From NCBI GenBank assembly GCA_013178275.1, contig JABLWZ010000034.1:1-32750 (forward strand): 32,750 nt of DNA. Direction: 5' to 3'. Every line of letters starts with the position of its first letter. Position 1 is the first letter of the stretch. The stretch comes from Bacillota bacterium (lineage in GTDB: Bacteria; Bacillota; Ch66; Ch109). The notes below the pieces were generated by a model. That model searched no databases and was not told the origin of the DNA. It worked only from the letters and a program-made list of their open reading frames with translations. Below, piece after piece: positions 14,053-21,552 of this stretch. The position numbers and the translations under genes were made by a program.

Positions 14053-15271
14053 CGGTTATCCCACTCCCTTTGTTTAAAACTTCTTTAACCCTGGCCAATG
14101 CGGCGGCCAGGGCCAGGGCGAGCCCCTCCTCTTTGTTTCCTCCACCTTGAGCCGCGGCGGCGCTGCCGCCGCCTCGACCGTCAATAAAGGACACCGTTCC
14201 TTTTAATATCTCACTCATGCTCAGGTTTTGTAAATCCCCCGAACGGGAAAAAATCATCTGCACCCGGCCTTCCCGGACCGCCCCGAAAAGCAGCACCACC
14301 CCAGGAAACTCGGCGGTCCTGGCGGCCAACCGCTTGACCTGATCGAAGTCCCGTCCGTGGAATGTATACATGATAATTCTTGCCCCGCCGGTATCTTCCG
14401 CCCGCTCCAGGAGCTTCTCCGCCTCATGCTGGAGCAGCAGCTCCTCCAGCTGCTGATTCTCCTTGCGGCGGCTGGCCAGCTCCTGCCTCAGTCCCTCGAC
14501 AGCGGCGGCGGCATCGGCCTCCCGAACCGACATCCCGGCGGCGATGCGGCCGAGGACCTCGTTCTTAAGCGTGTAATCCCGGAGCGCCCGGCGGCCGCAG
14601 AGGAACTCCAGCCTGAGCCCGCCTTTATACCGCTCGAAGCGGCAGACCTTTATCAGCCCGACCTCCCCGGTGGACCGGGGATGGGTCCCGCAGCAGGGGT
14701 TCAGGTCGAGGCGGCCGATCTCGATCAGCCGCACCTGCTCCTGCACCGGCGGGGGCTTTCGGAGCGTCAGTCCCGCGATCTCCTCCGGGGTCGGGTAAAG
14801 GGCCCGGACCGGCAAATTGTCGAATACCGCCTGGTTGGCCTCGGGCTCGGCCGCCTTTATCGCTTCCGCCTCCAGCTCCCGGTCGATGTCGATGGTGGAC
14901 GACTCCCGGCCGAGATGGAAGCCGATGGTTTCGGCGCCGCAGCGGTTCTCCAGGACCGCGGACAGGAGGTGCTGCCCCAGGTGCTGCTGCATGTGGTCGA
15001 AGCGCCGCTCCCAGTCGATGCGGCATACCACCCCGGTCCGCCCGGCCGGCGGCCGCCGCAGTACGTGAATCACCCGCTCCCCCTCCGGGTAGACCTGGAC
15101 AACCTCAATCCCGTCGATGCTGCCGGTGTCCGACGGCTGGCCGCCCCCGACGGGAAAAAACGCGGTCTGGTCCAGCTCCACATGGAAGCCGTCTTCCTTT
15201 TCGACCACCCCTGCCACGTCAGCGGTGAACTCTTTAAGATAGGGGTCCTGGTAATAAAGCTGAACGGTCAT
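14045..15271 (-). CDS. Alanyl-tRNA editing protein AlaX with DHHA1 domain (long form)
   Basis: 408 residues. The N-terminus has the AlaRS-like PVGGGQPSDTG element, then the zinc-binding editing core with HMQQHLGQH and CCGTHP supplying the usual HxxxH and CxxxH ligands. A helical linker (about 235-290) leads to a DHHA1 domain ending in GGRGGGSAAAAQGGG. AlaX proteins hydrolyse Ser- or Gly-mischarged tRNA-Ala in trans; the long form carries DHHA1 for tRNA elbow binding. It overlaps the upstream methyltransferase gene by 38 nt and the downstream ilvE by 8 nt, so all three are translationally coupled. The ribosome site is weak, as expected for a coupled start. Confidence 0.92.
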   Translation of the reverse strand: MTVQLYYQDPYLKEFTADVAGVVEKEDGFHVELDQTAFFPVGGGQPSDTGSIDGIEVVQVYPEGERVIHVLRRPPAGRTGVVCRIDWERRFDHMQQHLGQHLLSAVLENRCGAETIGFHLGRESSTIDIDRELEAEAIKAAEPEANQAVFDNLPVRALYPTPEEIAGLTLRKPPPVQEQVRLIEIGRLDLNPCCGTHPRSTGEVGLIKVCRFERYKGGLRLEFLCGRRALRDYTLKNEVLGRIAAGMSVREADAAAAVEGLRQELASRRKENQQLEELLLQHEAEKLLERAEDTGGARIIMYTFHGRDFDQVKRLAARTAEFPGVVLLFGAVREGRVQMIFSRSGDLQNLSMSEILKGTVSFIDGRGGGSAAAAQGGGNKEEGLALALAAALARVKEVLNKGSGITDA

Positions 15272-17144
15272 CGGTTTTGCTTATCATCTCCCGGGCTGCT
15301 TCACGTTTTCCTTTATCCTTGATCAGCCTGGTCAGCTCCGCGGTTATCTGGTAGTGGTTGAAGGGGGTTATCAGGTAGATGCCGCGGAAGTATTCCATGG
15401 CGGTGTCGAGGAGTTCCACCGCTATCCTGATCCCCTCCCGCCGGGCGGCCTCGCCGCTGAACTGCCCCATCCGCCGCAGCACCTCATCGGCCAGCCTGAT
15501 CCCCGGGACCTCGTTATGGAGGTACTCCGCGTTGCGCAGGCTGACGAGCGGCATGATACCGATGAATATGGGGACCTCCAGGTGCCGGGTGCTGCGGTGG
15601 ATCTTCTTCACAGTCTCCGCATCGTAGACGGGCTGGGTCATTATGAAGTCGGCCCCTGACTCTATCTTCTTCTCCATCCGCCGGATAGCGGCATCGAAGT
15701 TGGTGACGTGGGGGTTGAAGGCCGCGCCGACCACGAAACTCGACTGCTGCCCCAGCTGCTTGCCCGAGAAGGAGATGCCCTGGTTGAGCTGCTTCACCAT
15801 GCGTATAAGGTCAAACGACGACACGTCGTAGACCGAGCTGGCCCCCGGGAGGTCGCCGAAACGGGTCGGGTCGCCGGTCACCACCAGCACGTGGTTGATT
15901 CCCAGTATCTCCAGACCCATCAGGTGCGACTGCTGCCCGATCAGGTTGCGGTCGCGGCAGGTGACGTGGACCAGCGGGTCGACCCCCAGTTTCTGCTTGA
16001 TGATCGTGCCCAGGGCCAGGTTGCTGACCCGAGTCTGGGCCAGCGGGTTTTCCGCCATGGTGATGGCGTCCACCCCCGCCTCCTGCAGGAGGGCCGCGCC
16101 TTTCAGGTAACCCTCGATGTCCAGGTCCTTCGGGGGATCGAACTCGGCTATGACCGTGCGCCCCTTCTTCACCCGGTCGACGATGGTCTCCGGCCGGGGC
16201 ACGGTTACGACCGTCGCCCTCTGCTCGACCCGGGGGGTCTCATCCGGGGCGGGGTTTACCCGCGGCAGCGGCCGCCGGCCATGAAGGGCCTCGGCCACAA
16301 GCCGGATGTGGGCCGGGGTGGTGCCGCAGCAGCCGCCAATGATGCCGACCCCCTGCTCCCAGAACCGGACCGCCCGGCTGGCAAAATACTCCGTCGACGA
16401 GGTGTAGCTGTACTCGCCGTCGGTCACCCCCAGCCGGCCGGCGTTGGGGAATACGGAGATCGGCGTCCCCGGCGGCATCACCGCCTGCTCGATGGAACGG
16501 AGGATCTCCGCGGGTCCCAGCCGGCAGTTGAGCCCTACCACGTCCGCCCCGGCGCGGCGGAGTTCCGCGAACGCCTCGGTCAGGGAGTACCCGTCCCGGG
16601 TGCGCCCCACCTCCAGGCAGGCCAGCTGGGTGATTATCGGCAGCAGGGTAAGCCTGCGGATGGCCTCCAGCGCCAGCAGTATCTCGGTCAGGTCGGTGAA
16701 GGTCTCCAGGATGATGCCGTCCACCTCCCCGGCCAGCAGCCCCTCCGCCTGCTCGGTGTACAAACCGGCCAGGTTGGTAACCTCGGATTCGACCGGCCGG
16801 CCGGCAGCGGCCGAGCTGATGCTGCCGAAAACGAAGGCGTCCTCTCCCACCGCCTCGCGGGCGATGACCGCCGCCTGGCGGTTGATGCGGTATACCCGGT
16901 CTTCGAGTCCGCAGCGCCTAAGCGACTCCCGGTTGGCGCCGAAGGTGTTGGTCTCGATCAGGCGGGCGCCCGCGTCGTAGTACTCGCGATGGACCGCCTT
17001 TATCATTTCAGGGCTGGTCAGGCACAGCTCCTCGTAACATATCCCGATGGGGACCCCCTGCTGATACAGCCAGGTGGCCATGGCCCCGTCGCCGACCAGC
17101 AGGTGCTCCAGTAGATGCTCTTTAAACCCGGTCTTCCCCGGCAT
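15234..17144 (-). CDS. Bifunctional homocysteine S-methyltransferase / methylenetetrahydrofolate reductase
   Basis: 636 residues, like Bacillus YitJ. Residues 1-300 form a homocysteine methyltransferase barrel (DGAMATWLYQQG at the start), with zinc ligands in GLNC and GGCCG. Residues 330-620 form a MetF-type flavoprotein barrel with VIAEFDPPKD, VHVTCRDRN, VTGDPTRFGD and FIMTQPVYD. Together they would reduce 5,10-methylene-THF to 5-methyl-THF and pass the methyl to homocysteine, though YitJ-type methyltransferase partners may use another donor. ATG 17144 has GAGGAGGG 7 nt upstream. First gene of the operon with AlaX and ilvE. No SAM or THF riboswitch was recognised in the leader, but an inverted repeat lies at 17186-17235. 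Confidence 0.93.
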   Translation of the reverse strand: MPGKTGFKEHLLEHLLVGDGAMATWLYQQGVPIGICYEELCLTSPEMIKAVHREYYDAGARLIETNTFGANRESLRRCGLEDRVYRINRQAAVIAREAVGEDAFVFGSISSAAAGRPVESEVTNLAGLYTEQAEGLLAGEVDGIILETFTDLTEILLALEAIRRLTLLPIITQLACLEVGRTRDGYSLTEAFAELRRAGADVVGLNCRLGPAEILRSIEQAVMPPGTPISVFPNAGRLGVTDGEYSYTSSTEYFASRAVRFWEQGVGIIGGCCGTTPAHIRLVAEALHGRRPLPRVNPAPDETPRVEQRATVVTVPRPETIVDRVKKGRTVIAEFDPPKDLDIEGYLKGAALLQEAGVDAITMAENPLAQTRVSNLALGTIIKQKLGVDPLVHVTCRDRNLIGQQSHLMGLEILGINHVLVVTGDPTRFGDLPGASSVYDVSSFDLIRMVKQLNQGISFSGKQLGQQSSFVVGAAFNPHVTNFDAAIRRMEKKIESGADFIMTQPVYDAETVKKIHRSTRHLEVPIFIGIMPLVSLRNAEYLHNEVPGIRLADEVLRRMGQFSGEAARREGIRIAVELLDTAMEYFRGIYLITPFNHYQITAELTRLIKDKGKREAAREMISKTDDRSALLPGPLS

Positions 17145-17185
17145 CCGCCACCCTCCTCAATTCTATGGTACCAGCAATAGTCTAA

Positions 17186-17235
17186 CGGATAAGGGATGAT
17201 AAGGCAAAACAAAATACTGCCCCATAACTTATCCG
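17186..17235 (-). promoter_or_regulatory. Inverted repeat in the leader or promoter of the methyltransferase/MTHFR operon
   Basis: CGGATAAG (17186-17193) and CTTATCCG (17228-17235) are perfect 8-bp arms with an inner GGCA/TGCC pair. On the minus strand a promoter-like TTGCCT, 17-nt spacer, TAGACT overlaps the downstream arm, so this may be an operator rather than an RNA leader. It does not match the SAM-I, SAM-II or THF riboswitch patterns that I know. Confidence 0.4.
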
Positions 17236-17302
17236 GCATAAAATCTCGGTCTTAATGCCGCTCACGCCGCATGGCTATCACGTGGCAACAGAAACAAAAT
17301 TA

Positions 17303-17318
17303 CCGGGGGTTCCCCCGG
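17303..17318 (-). terminator. Terminator of the histidine kinase gene
   Basis: CCGGGGG/CCCCCGG with a 2-base centre, 29 nt beyond the kinase stop on the minus strand, followed there by TAATTTTGTTT. Confidence 0.75.
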
Positions 17319-17346
17319 CTGAATCCTTGTGGCTGCAGGGTTTAAT

Positions 17347-18948
17347 CTAAGCGGCAAAGTCCTTGGACTTGGGGATGGGGTTTTTGAAACGGACCGCGAA
17401 GGTGCTGCCGCCGCTGTTGGTCTCCACCTTGATGGTGGCCTTGTGCCGCTCGGCGATACTGAAGCATACCGCCAGGCCCAGCCCGGTGCCCTCGTCCTTG
17501 GTGGTCAGGAACGGCGTTCCCAGTTTATCCAGCATGCTGGGGTCTATCCCCCGTCCCTGGTCCTGAACCGTGAGCACTACCTCCCCTTCGTCCTCGAAGG
17601 TCTTGATCTTGAGGGTGCCGCCGGACTGCATCGACTCCAGCCCGTTCCGCACCAGGTTCAGTATCAGCTGCCGGATCTCCTTCTCGTCGAGCAGCAGGTC
17701 GCTGATCTCCGAGGTCTCGACCGAGATGTACTTGTCGGTGATCATCGCGTCCGCCTGGATCAGCGGCGTGATGGCCTCCAGGATCGGGTTCAGGTTGTGC
17801 CGTTTCAGGTCGATCGCCTTGTTGCGGGCCAGGGACAGGTATTCGCTGATGATCGAGTTGGCCCGGTCGAGTTCCTCGATCATCAGGTCGAAGTACTCCT
17901 TGTATTGGAAGCAGTCGGGCTTCCCTCCCAACACCTGGAGGAACCCGCGCACGGTGGTCATGGGGTTGCGCAGTTCGTGCCCGATCCCCGCCGCCATCTC
18001 GCCCACCAGGTTCAACCGGTCCAGGCGGGCCATGCCGCGTTCCAGGTTCTTCCTCTCGGTGATGTCGCGAAAGGTCTCGATGGCCCCCACCACGTTGCCG
18101 TTGGAATCGTAAAGCGGGGTGGCCTTACCCCAGATGTATATCTTGCGTCCGTACTTCGCGGCGTGCACGTAACCCTCCATCACCATCGCCCCGTCTTCCA
18201 TGTGCAGCACGGTGTACTCCTTGGTCACCGGGTGATCGGAGTTCAGCACCAGCTCCACGATGCCGGGCCGGCGGGAGCCGTAAAACGGCAGGGCGTACTC
18301 ATGAGCCGACTTGCCCAGGATATCCTCCGCCTTGACCATGGTTATCTCCTCGATCGCCCGGTTCCAGACGATGACCCGCCCCTCGAGATCCACCGCGAAG
18401 GTGTAGTCAGGCAGGAAGTTGATGATGTCCGCCAGCCGCCGTTCCGATTCCCGCAGGGCGGCCTCCACCTTCTTGTGCTCGCTCAGGTCCATGATCACTC
18501 CCACGAACCCGGCCAGCGTGCCGTCGCTGTTGGTAAAGGTGGCTTTGTTCAGTATGACGTCGCGGTTGGTCCCATCAGCGTACTTGACCGTGGTCTCGAA
18601 CGCCTGGAACCCCGGGTGCCGGAAAAGCTCCATGTCCATCTCATGGTATACGGCAGCCATTTCGGGGGAGAAGACCGAAAAACAGGTCTTGCCGACTACC
18701 TCTTCCTTGGGCAGTCCGAGGCACTCCTCGTAGGCGCTATTGCATCCCTGGTATACCCCATCCAGGTTCTTGAAGAATATAGGATTGGGGATGGTGTCGA
18801 TCAGCTTCTGTAAAAACTGCAGCTGTTCTTTTAAGGCCTCTTCGGCCTGTTTATGCCTTACTTCAAGGTTCTTGAACTCGGCGACCTGACGCCGGAGTTC
18901 GGCCAACTCCTCCAGCAGCTCCTCTCTGGTTTTGTCCTCGTCCAGCAT
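17347..18948 (-). CDS. Orphan cytoplasmic PAS-PAS histidine kinase
   Basis: 533 residues with no membrane segment. An N-terminal coiled coil (1-45) leads to PAS 1 (about 45-160) and PAS 2 (about 172-298), each ending in a D-x-(S/T)-E-(H/R)-K linker. HisKA follows with the phospho-accepting His324 in GIGHELRNPMTTVRGF, then an ATPase domain with NLVRNGLESM (N box), DQGRGI, TPFLTTKDEGTGLGLA (F and G2 boxes). The form resembles the soluble PAS kinases that feed Spo0F/Spo0A in Bacillus and Clostridia, but no response regulator is adjacent, so its partner is unknown. GGGGGAG lies 6 nt upstream of the ATG. Signal unknown; redox or cofactor sensing by PAS is possible. Confidence 0.92.
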   Translation of the reverse strand: MLDEDKTREELLEELAELRRQVAEFKNLEVRHKQAEEALKEQLQFLQKLIDTIPNPIFFKNLDGVYQGCNSAYEECLGLPKEEVVGKTCFSVFSPEMAAVYHEMDMELFRHPGFQAFETTVKYADGTNRDVILNKATFTNSDGTLAGFVGVIMDLSEHKKVEAALRESERRLADIINFLPDYTFAVDLEGRVIVWNRAIEEITMVKAEDILGKSAHEYALPFYGSRRPGIVELVLNSDHPVTKEYTVLHMEDGAMVMEGYVHAAKYGRKIYIWGKATPLYDSNGNVVGAIETFRDITERKNLERGMARLDRLNLVGEMAAGIGHELRNPMTTVRGFLQVLGGKPDCFQYKEYFDLMIEELDRANSIISEYLSLARNKAIDLKRHNLNPILEAITPLIQADAMITDKYISVETSEISDLLLDEKEIRQLILNLVRNGLESMQSGGTLKIKTFEDEGEVVLTVQDQGRGIDPSMLDKLGTPFLTTKDEGTGLGLAVCFSIAERHKATIKVETNSGGSTFAVRFKNPIPKSKDFAA

Positions 18949-18963
18949 TTATACTCCCCCCGT

Positions 18964-18994
18964 GAGCAATATGTTGTTTTACAGATGATTGCTC
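18964..18994. promoter_or_regulatory. Inverted repeat ahead of the histidine kinase gene
   Basis: GAGCAAT (18964-18970) and ATTGCTC (18988-18994) are perfect 7-bp arms, 17 nt apart, just upstream of the kinase ribosome site. It could be an operator or a leader hairpin. The rest of 18995-19111 is AT-rich and holds no gene. Confidence 0.35.
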
Positions 18995-19111
18995 TTCAGT
19001 TAATTTCTACAAATAACGACATTTTCCTCTTTTTTTAACGCGCTATTGTTTTAAAATCCTGGTAAAAATATGGGCATAAAACCCGGCATTCCCATAGCTT
19101 AAAATCCCGGT

Positions 19112-19141
19112 TTGACTATTTCATAGATATTCTGCTATACT
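19112..19141 (+). promoter_or_regulatory. Promoter of the DUF2087/GIY-YIG cluster
   Basis: TTGACT (19112-19117), 18-nt spacer, TATACT (19136-19141), 40 nt before the ATG at 19181. A dyad begins at the last base of the -10 box. Confidence 0.65.
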
Positions 19142-19161
19142 GTCTATGATATTAATAGACA
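19141..19161. promoter_or_regulatory. Dyad at the transcription start of the DUF2087/GIY-YIG gene, probable operator
   Basis: TGTCTAT (19141-19147) and ATAGACA (19155-19161) are perfect arms with a 7-nt centre. The position, directly after the -10 box, would let a bound dimer block initiation. The downstream protein has a LuxR-type HTH, so autoregulation is the simplest guess. Confidence 0.5.
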
Positions 19162-19180
19162 TTGATTGGAGTTGTTTGGC

Positions 19181-20290
19181 ATGGAGGAGTCGCCGCGCCT
19201 CTGGCTGGCTGATGTCGAAGCAATCAAACGCGGATACGTTTATGAGCCGGAGGATGAGGAGTATGCCTGCCTGGTCTGCGGAAGGCGCTTCAGCCGGGGG
19301 ATAATCTACCCGGTCGATGACTGCCTGGCCGACGCGGAACAGGCGGTGAAGCTGCACCTCAGATCGGAGCACGGGTCGATGTTCGAGTACCTCCTGGGAA
19401 TGGACAAGCGGTACACCGGCCTGACCGAACACCAGAAAGAGGTTCTGCTCCTGGTACACCAGGGTATGAGCGACCGGGAGATCGCCCAGCGGCTCAACAC
19501 CGGGAGCACCTCGACCATCCGCAACCACCGTTTTTCCTTCCGGGAAAGGGAAAAAACCGCCAAGGTCTTCCTGGCCATCATGGGCCTCCTGAAGGCGGAT
19601 TCCCGCGGCCGGTCATCGAGGCCGGCTATGGATGACCGCTCCGATGAGGAGAAGGTCCTGGCGGCATACCTTCGGGAAGGGCCGAAGGGGCCTCTCAGCC
19701 GGCTCCCGAAGAAAGCGAGCCAGCGGCTGATGGTCCTGCGGCACCTGGCGGGACGGTTCGAACCCGGCCGGGAGTACGCCGAGAAGGAGGTCAATCAGGT
19801 GCTGCGGGAGGTCTACCACGACCACGTCACCCTGCGTCGAAATATGGTGGATTATGGTATCCTGGACCGGCTCCCTGACGGAAGCCGCTACTGGGTGACG
19901 ACCGAAGACCGGGGTCGGGAGCCCGGGGCTGCCCGGCCGGCGTCCGAACGCCGGCGGTTAAAGAACGACTACCAGCAGAACCCGCCCCCCGGCGGGGTAT
20001 ACCAGATAAGGAACCTGGCCGACGGCCGGGTGCTGGTCGGCAGCGGCGTCAACCTGAGCGGGGCGATGAACCGCAGCCGCTTCGAGCTGGACCGCGGGGT
20101 GCACCCGAACCAGGAGCTGCAGCAGGACTGGAACCGGTTCGGTCCCGAGGGCTTCTCCTTTGAAAGCCTGGAGTCTTTCACCCGGGACGGCCACCCCGGG
20201 GGCGATCTCGCGGAGGAGGTCAGGGCCGCGGAAACCCGCTGGCTGGAGAAACTCAAGCCCTACGGTGGTAGGGGCTACAACCACGAATAA
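19181..20290 (+). CDS. Zinc-finger-like / LuxR-type HTH / DUF2087 / GIY-YIG regulator
   Basis: 369 residues from ATG 19181 (TTGGAG 9 nt upstream; TTG 19166 would consume that site). Residues 20-60 have CLVCGRRFSRG and HLRSEH, a C2H2-like metal site. TGLTEHQKEVLLLVHQGMSDREIAQRLNTGSTSTIRNHRF is a LuxR-type HTH. DUF2087 follows (RHLAGRFEPGREYAEKEVNQVLREVY...GSRYWV). The C-terminal hundred residues are a GIY-YIG-like domain: GVYQIRNLADGRVLVGS and the late Glu in ETRWLEKLKPYGGRGYN. The second Tyr of GIY-YIG is Leu, so cleavage is uncertain. This architecture recurs in Bacilli and Clostridia as a DUF2087 protein without known function. Both C-terminal domains recur alone in the next two genes. Confidence 0.88.
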   Translation: MEESPRLWLADVEAIKRGYVYEPEDEEYACLVCGRRFSRGIIYPVDDCLADAEQAVKLHLRSEHGSMFEYLLGMDKRYTGLTEHQKEVLLLVHQGMSDREIAQRLNTGSTSTIRNHRFSFREREKTAKVFLAIMGLLKADSRGRSSRPAMDDRSDEEKVLAAYLREGPKGPLSRLPKKASQRLMVLRHLAGRFEPGREYAEKEVNQVLREVYHDHVTLRRNMVDYGILDRLPDGSRYWVTTEDRGREPGAARPASERRRLKNDYQQNPPPGGVYQIRNLADGRVLVGSGVNLSGAMNRSRFELDRGVHPNQELQQDWNRFGPEGFSFESLESFTRDGHPGGDLAEEVRAAETRWLEKLKPYGGRGYNHE

Positions 20291-20309
20291 CCATAAGGGC
20301 GGGATTAAG

Positions 20310-20552
20310 ATGGAAAGGGTCAACCGGATCAGCCGCATCCCCAAAAAGCAGAAGCGCCGCCTGGGCCTGCTGCGCAGAGTGATAGCCAGCTTCGAGCCCG
20401 GCCGGGAGTACACCGAGAAAGAGGTCAACGAACTGCTGCGGGAGGTCTATCCCGACTACGTCGAACTGCGGCGCTGCCTGGTCGACGACCGGCTGCTCGA
20501 CCGCCTCCCCGACGGCAGCCGCTACTGGGTGTCCGCCGGGCCGACGGAATAA
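20310..20552 (+). CDS. Stand-alone DUF2087 protein
   Basis: 80 residues. After a basic N-terminus (RIPKKQKRRLG) it repeats the DUF2087 domain of the gene before it: LRRVIASFEPGREYTEKEVNELLREVYPDYVELRRCLVDDRLLDRLPDGSRYWV. DUF2087 looks like a small winged-helix DNA-binding fold, but this is not established. It starts 19 nt after the upstream stop, with GGGCGGG ahead of ATG 20310, so the two share a transcript. A nearly complete second copy of one domain of the neighbour suggests partial gene duplication. It might compete with or dimerise with the full-length regulator. Confidence 0.8.
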   Translation: MERVNRISRIPKKQKRRLGLLRRVIASFEPGREYTEKEVNELLREVYPDYVELRRCLVDDRLLDRLPDGSRYWVSAGPTE

Positions 20553-20563
20553 CAAAAGCGACT

Positions 20564-20850
20564 AGGACCCCAAATCTGTTGTAAACTTAAATTGCAGGTT
20601 ATTAAAAAGCTATATAAAGCTCGAACGAGCTGATTTCCACCACTGGCGAAACAAATATACCAGAGTACCTAGAAGCGAGCGAGAGCTGACATGAGCGGTA
20701 CCGCCAGCTCCAGAGGCAATAATCGAACAACCTGACATTGGAGCGACAAAAAACTTAATCGGTAACACGAGAGAACTGCAGTCTGAATGTAGTAGCCCCA
20801 AATCTGTCGTAAGCTTAACCGGCAGTTACTAAATAGCCAACTTAAAAAAC
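20564..20850 (+). repeat. 287-bp non-coding repeat, copy A, with directly repeated ends
   Basis: It begins AGGACCCCAAATCTG and contains a hairpin GCTCGAACGAGC (about 20619-20630), the palindrome GCGGTACCGC, and a closing copy of the roughly 44-bp start sequence in the same direction (from 20796, CCCCAAATCTG...). The two direct ends begin 228 bp apart. It abuts copy B exactly, and copy C lies inverted at 28465-28745. Open reading on the reverse strand is short and differs freely between copies, so I treat it as non-coding: a MITE-like element or a structured RNA. Confidence 0.8.
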
Positions 20851-21080
20851 AGGACCCCAAATCTGTTGTAAACTTAAATTGCAGGTTATTAAAAAGCTAT
20901 ACAAAGCTCGAACGAGCTGACCTCCACCACGAGGGGATAAAAAAGACCAGAGTACCTAGAAGCGAGCGAAAGCTGACATGAGCGGTACCGCCAGCCCCAG
21001 AGGCAATAATCGAACCACCTGACATTGGAGCGACAAAAAGGCTTGATCGGTGACACGAGAGAACTGCAGTCTGAATCTAG
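20851..21080 (+). repeat. Non-coding repeat, copy B, missing its closing direct repeat
   Basis: Starts again with AGGACCCCAAATCTG and follows copy A closely to CTGAAT at 21071-21076, then departs where copy A goes into its closing repeat. The hairpin GCTCGAACGAGC and palindrome GCGGTACCGC are kept. In the stretch after the hairpin it agrees with copy C (CCTCCACCACGAGGGG) rather than with copy A. It ends 17 nt before the GIY-YIG gene and may supply that gene's leader. Confidence 0.8.
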
Positions 21081-21097
21081 AAAAGAGTGAAGAAACT

Positions 21098-21457
21098 ATG
21101 GATCGTAAAAAAATGAAGCAGGAATACAAGCAGAACCCTCCCCCCGGCGGTATCTTCCAGGTGAAGAACCTGGTCAGCGGAAAAATCCTGGTCGGCAAGT
21201 GCACCAACTCCCACGGCGCACTGGACCGGGAGCGTTTTTCACTGAACACGGGCGGGCACCGCAGCCGGGAACTGCAGCAGGACTGGAACCGGCTGGGGCC
21301 GGACTGTTTCTCGTTCGAACTCCTGGAGGTGCTGGAGCGGGACAAGGACCCGAAGGTGGACTACGCCGGGGAGCTGGACGCCCTGCTGGAGCTGTGGCTG
21401 GAGAGACTGGAGCCTTACGGGGAAAAGGGATACAACCCAGCTCCGAGAATAAAATAG
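21098..21457 (+). CDS. Stand-alone GIY-YIG-like protein
   Basis: 119 residues, equivalent to the C-terminal domain of the regulator at 19181-20290. It has NPPPGGIFQVKNLVSGKILVG in place of GIY...YIG (both motif Tyr changed, to Phe and Leu), the shared RELQQDWNRLGPDCFSFELLE block, and LLELWLERLEPYGEKGYN with the late acidic residue. Homologous single-domain proteins are common in Bacilli and Clostridia, often next to DUF2087 genes, and none has a defined role. The missing motif tyrosines make ordinary GIY-YIG cleavage doubtful, so nucleic-acid binding is an alternative. ATG 21098 has a weak GAGTGAAG site. An in-frame GTG at 21050 lies inside repeat copy B and would add 16 residues. Confidence 0.82.
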   Translation: MDRKKMKQEYKQNPPPGGIFQVKNLVSGKILVGKCTNSHGALDRERFSLNTGGHRSRELQQDWNRLGPDCFSFELLEVLERDKDPKVDYAGELDALLELWLERLEPYGEKGYNPAPRIK

Positions 21458-21485
21458 TGTCAGTGTAATTGTAATAAAGAAAAAT

Positions 21486-21519
21486 CCCCGATTGACCGAC
21501 AACTGGCGGCCAATCGGGG
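21486..21519. terminator. Bidirectional terminator, strong for the beta-oxidation operon
   Basis: CCCCGATTG (21486-21494) pairs with CAATCGGGG (21511-21519). On the minus strand the stem is followed by ATTTTTCTTTATT, closing the thiolase transcript. On the plus strand only TATTTA follows, so it is weaker for the GIY-YIG gene. Confidence 0.82.
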
Positions 21520-21552
21520 TATTTACGTGGAGGAGCAAACATTAATTAGGTT

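Noticed and set aside
17145..17330. SAM-I riboswitch ahead of the methyltransferase/MTHFR gene
   Set aside because: The characteristic leader start and conserved core stems are not found; only an unrelated inverted repeat and the kinase terminator are seen.
20610..20801. Reverse-strand reading frame inside repeat copy A (63 residues), with a similar one in copy C (28514-28723)
   Set aside because: Starts only at TTG, is not open throughout copy B, has no ribosome site, and replacements between copies are not biased to silent positions. Treated as chance frames in a non-coding repeat.
20564..21080. CRISPR-like array from the recurring 44-bp ends
   Set aside because: The intervening segments are about 180 bp and are themselves homologous, unlike unique short spacers, and no cas gene is present.
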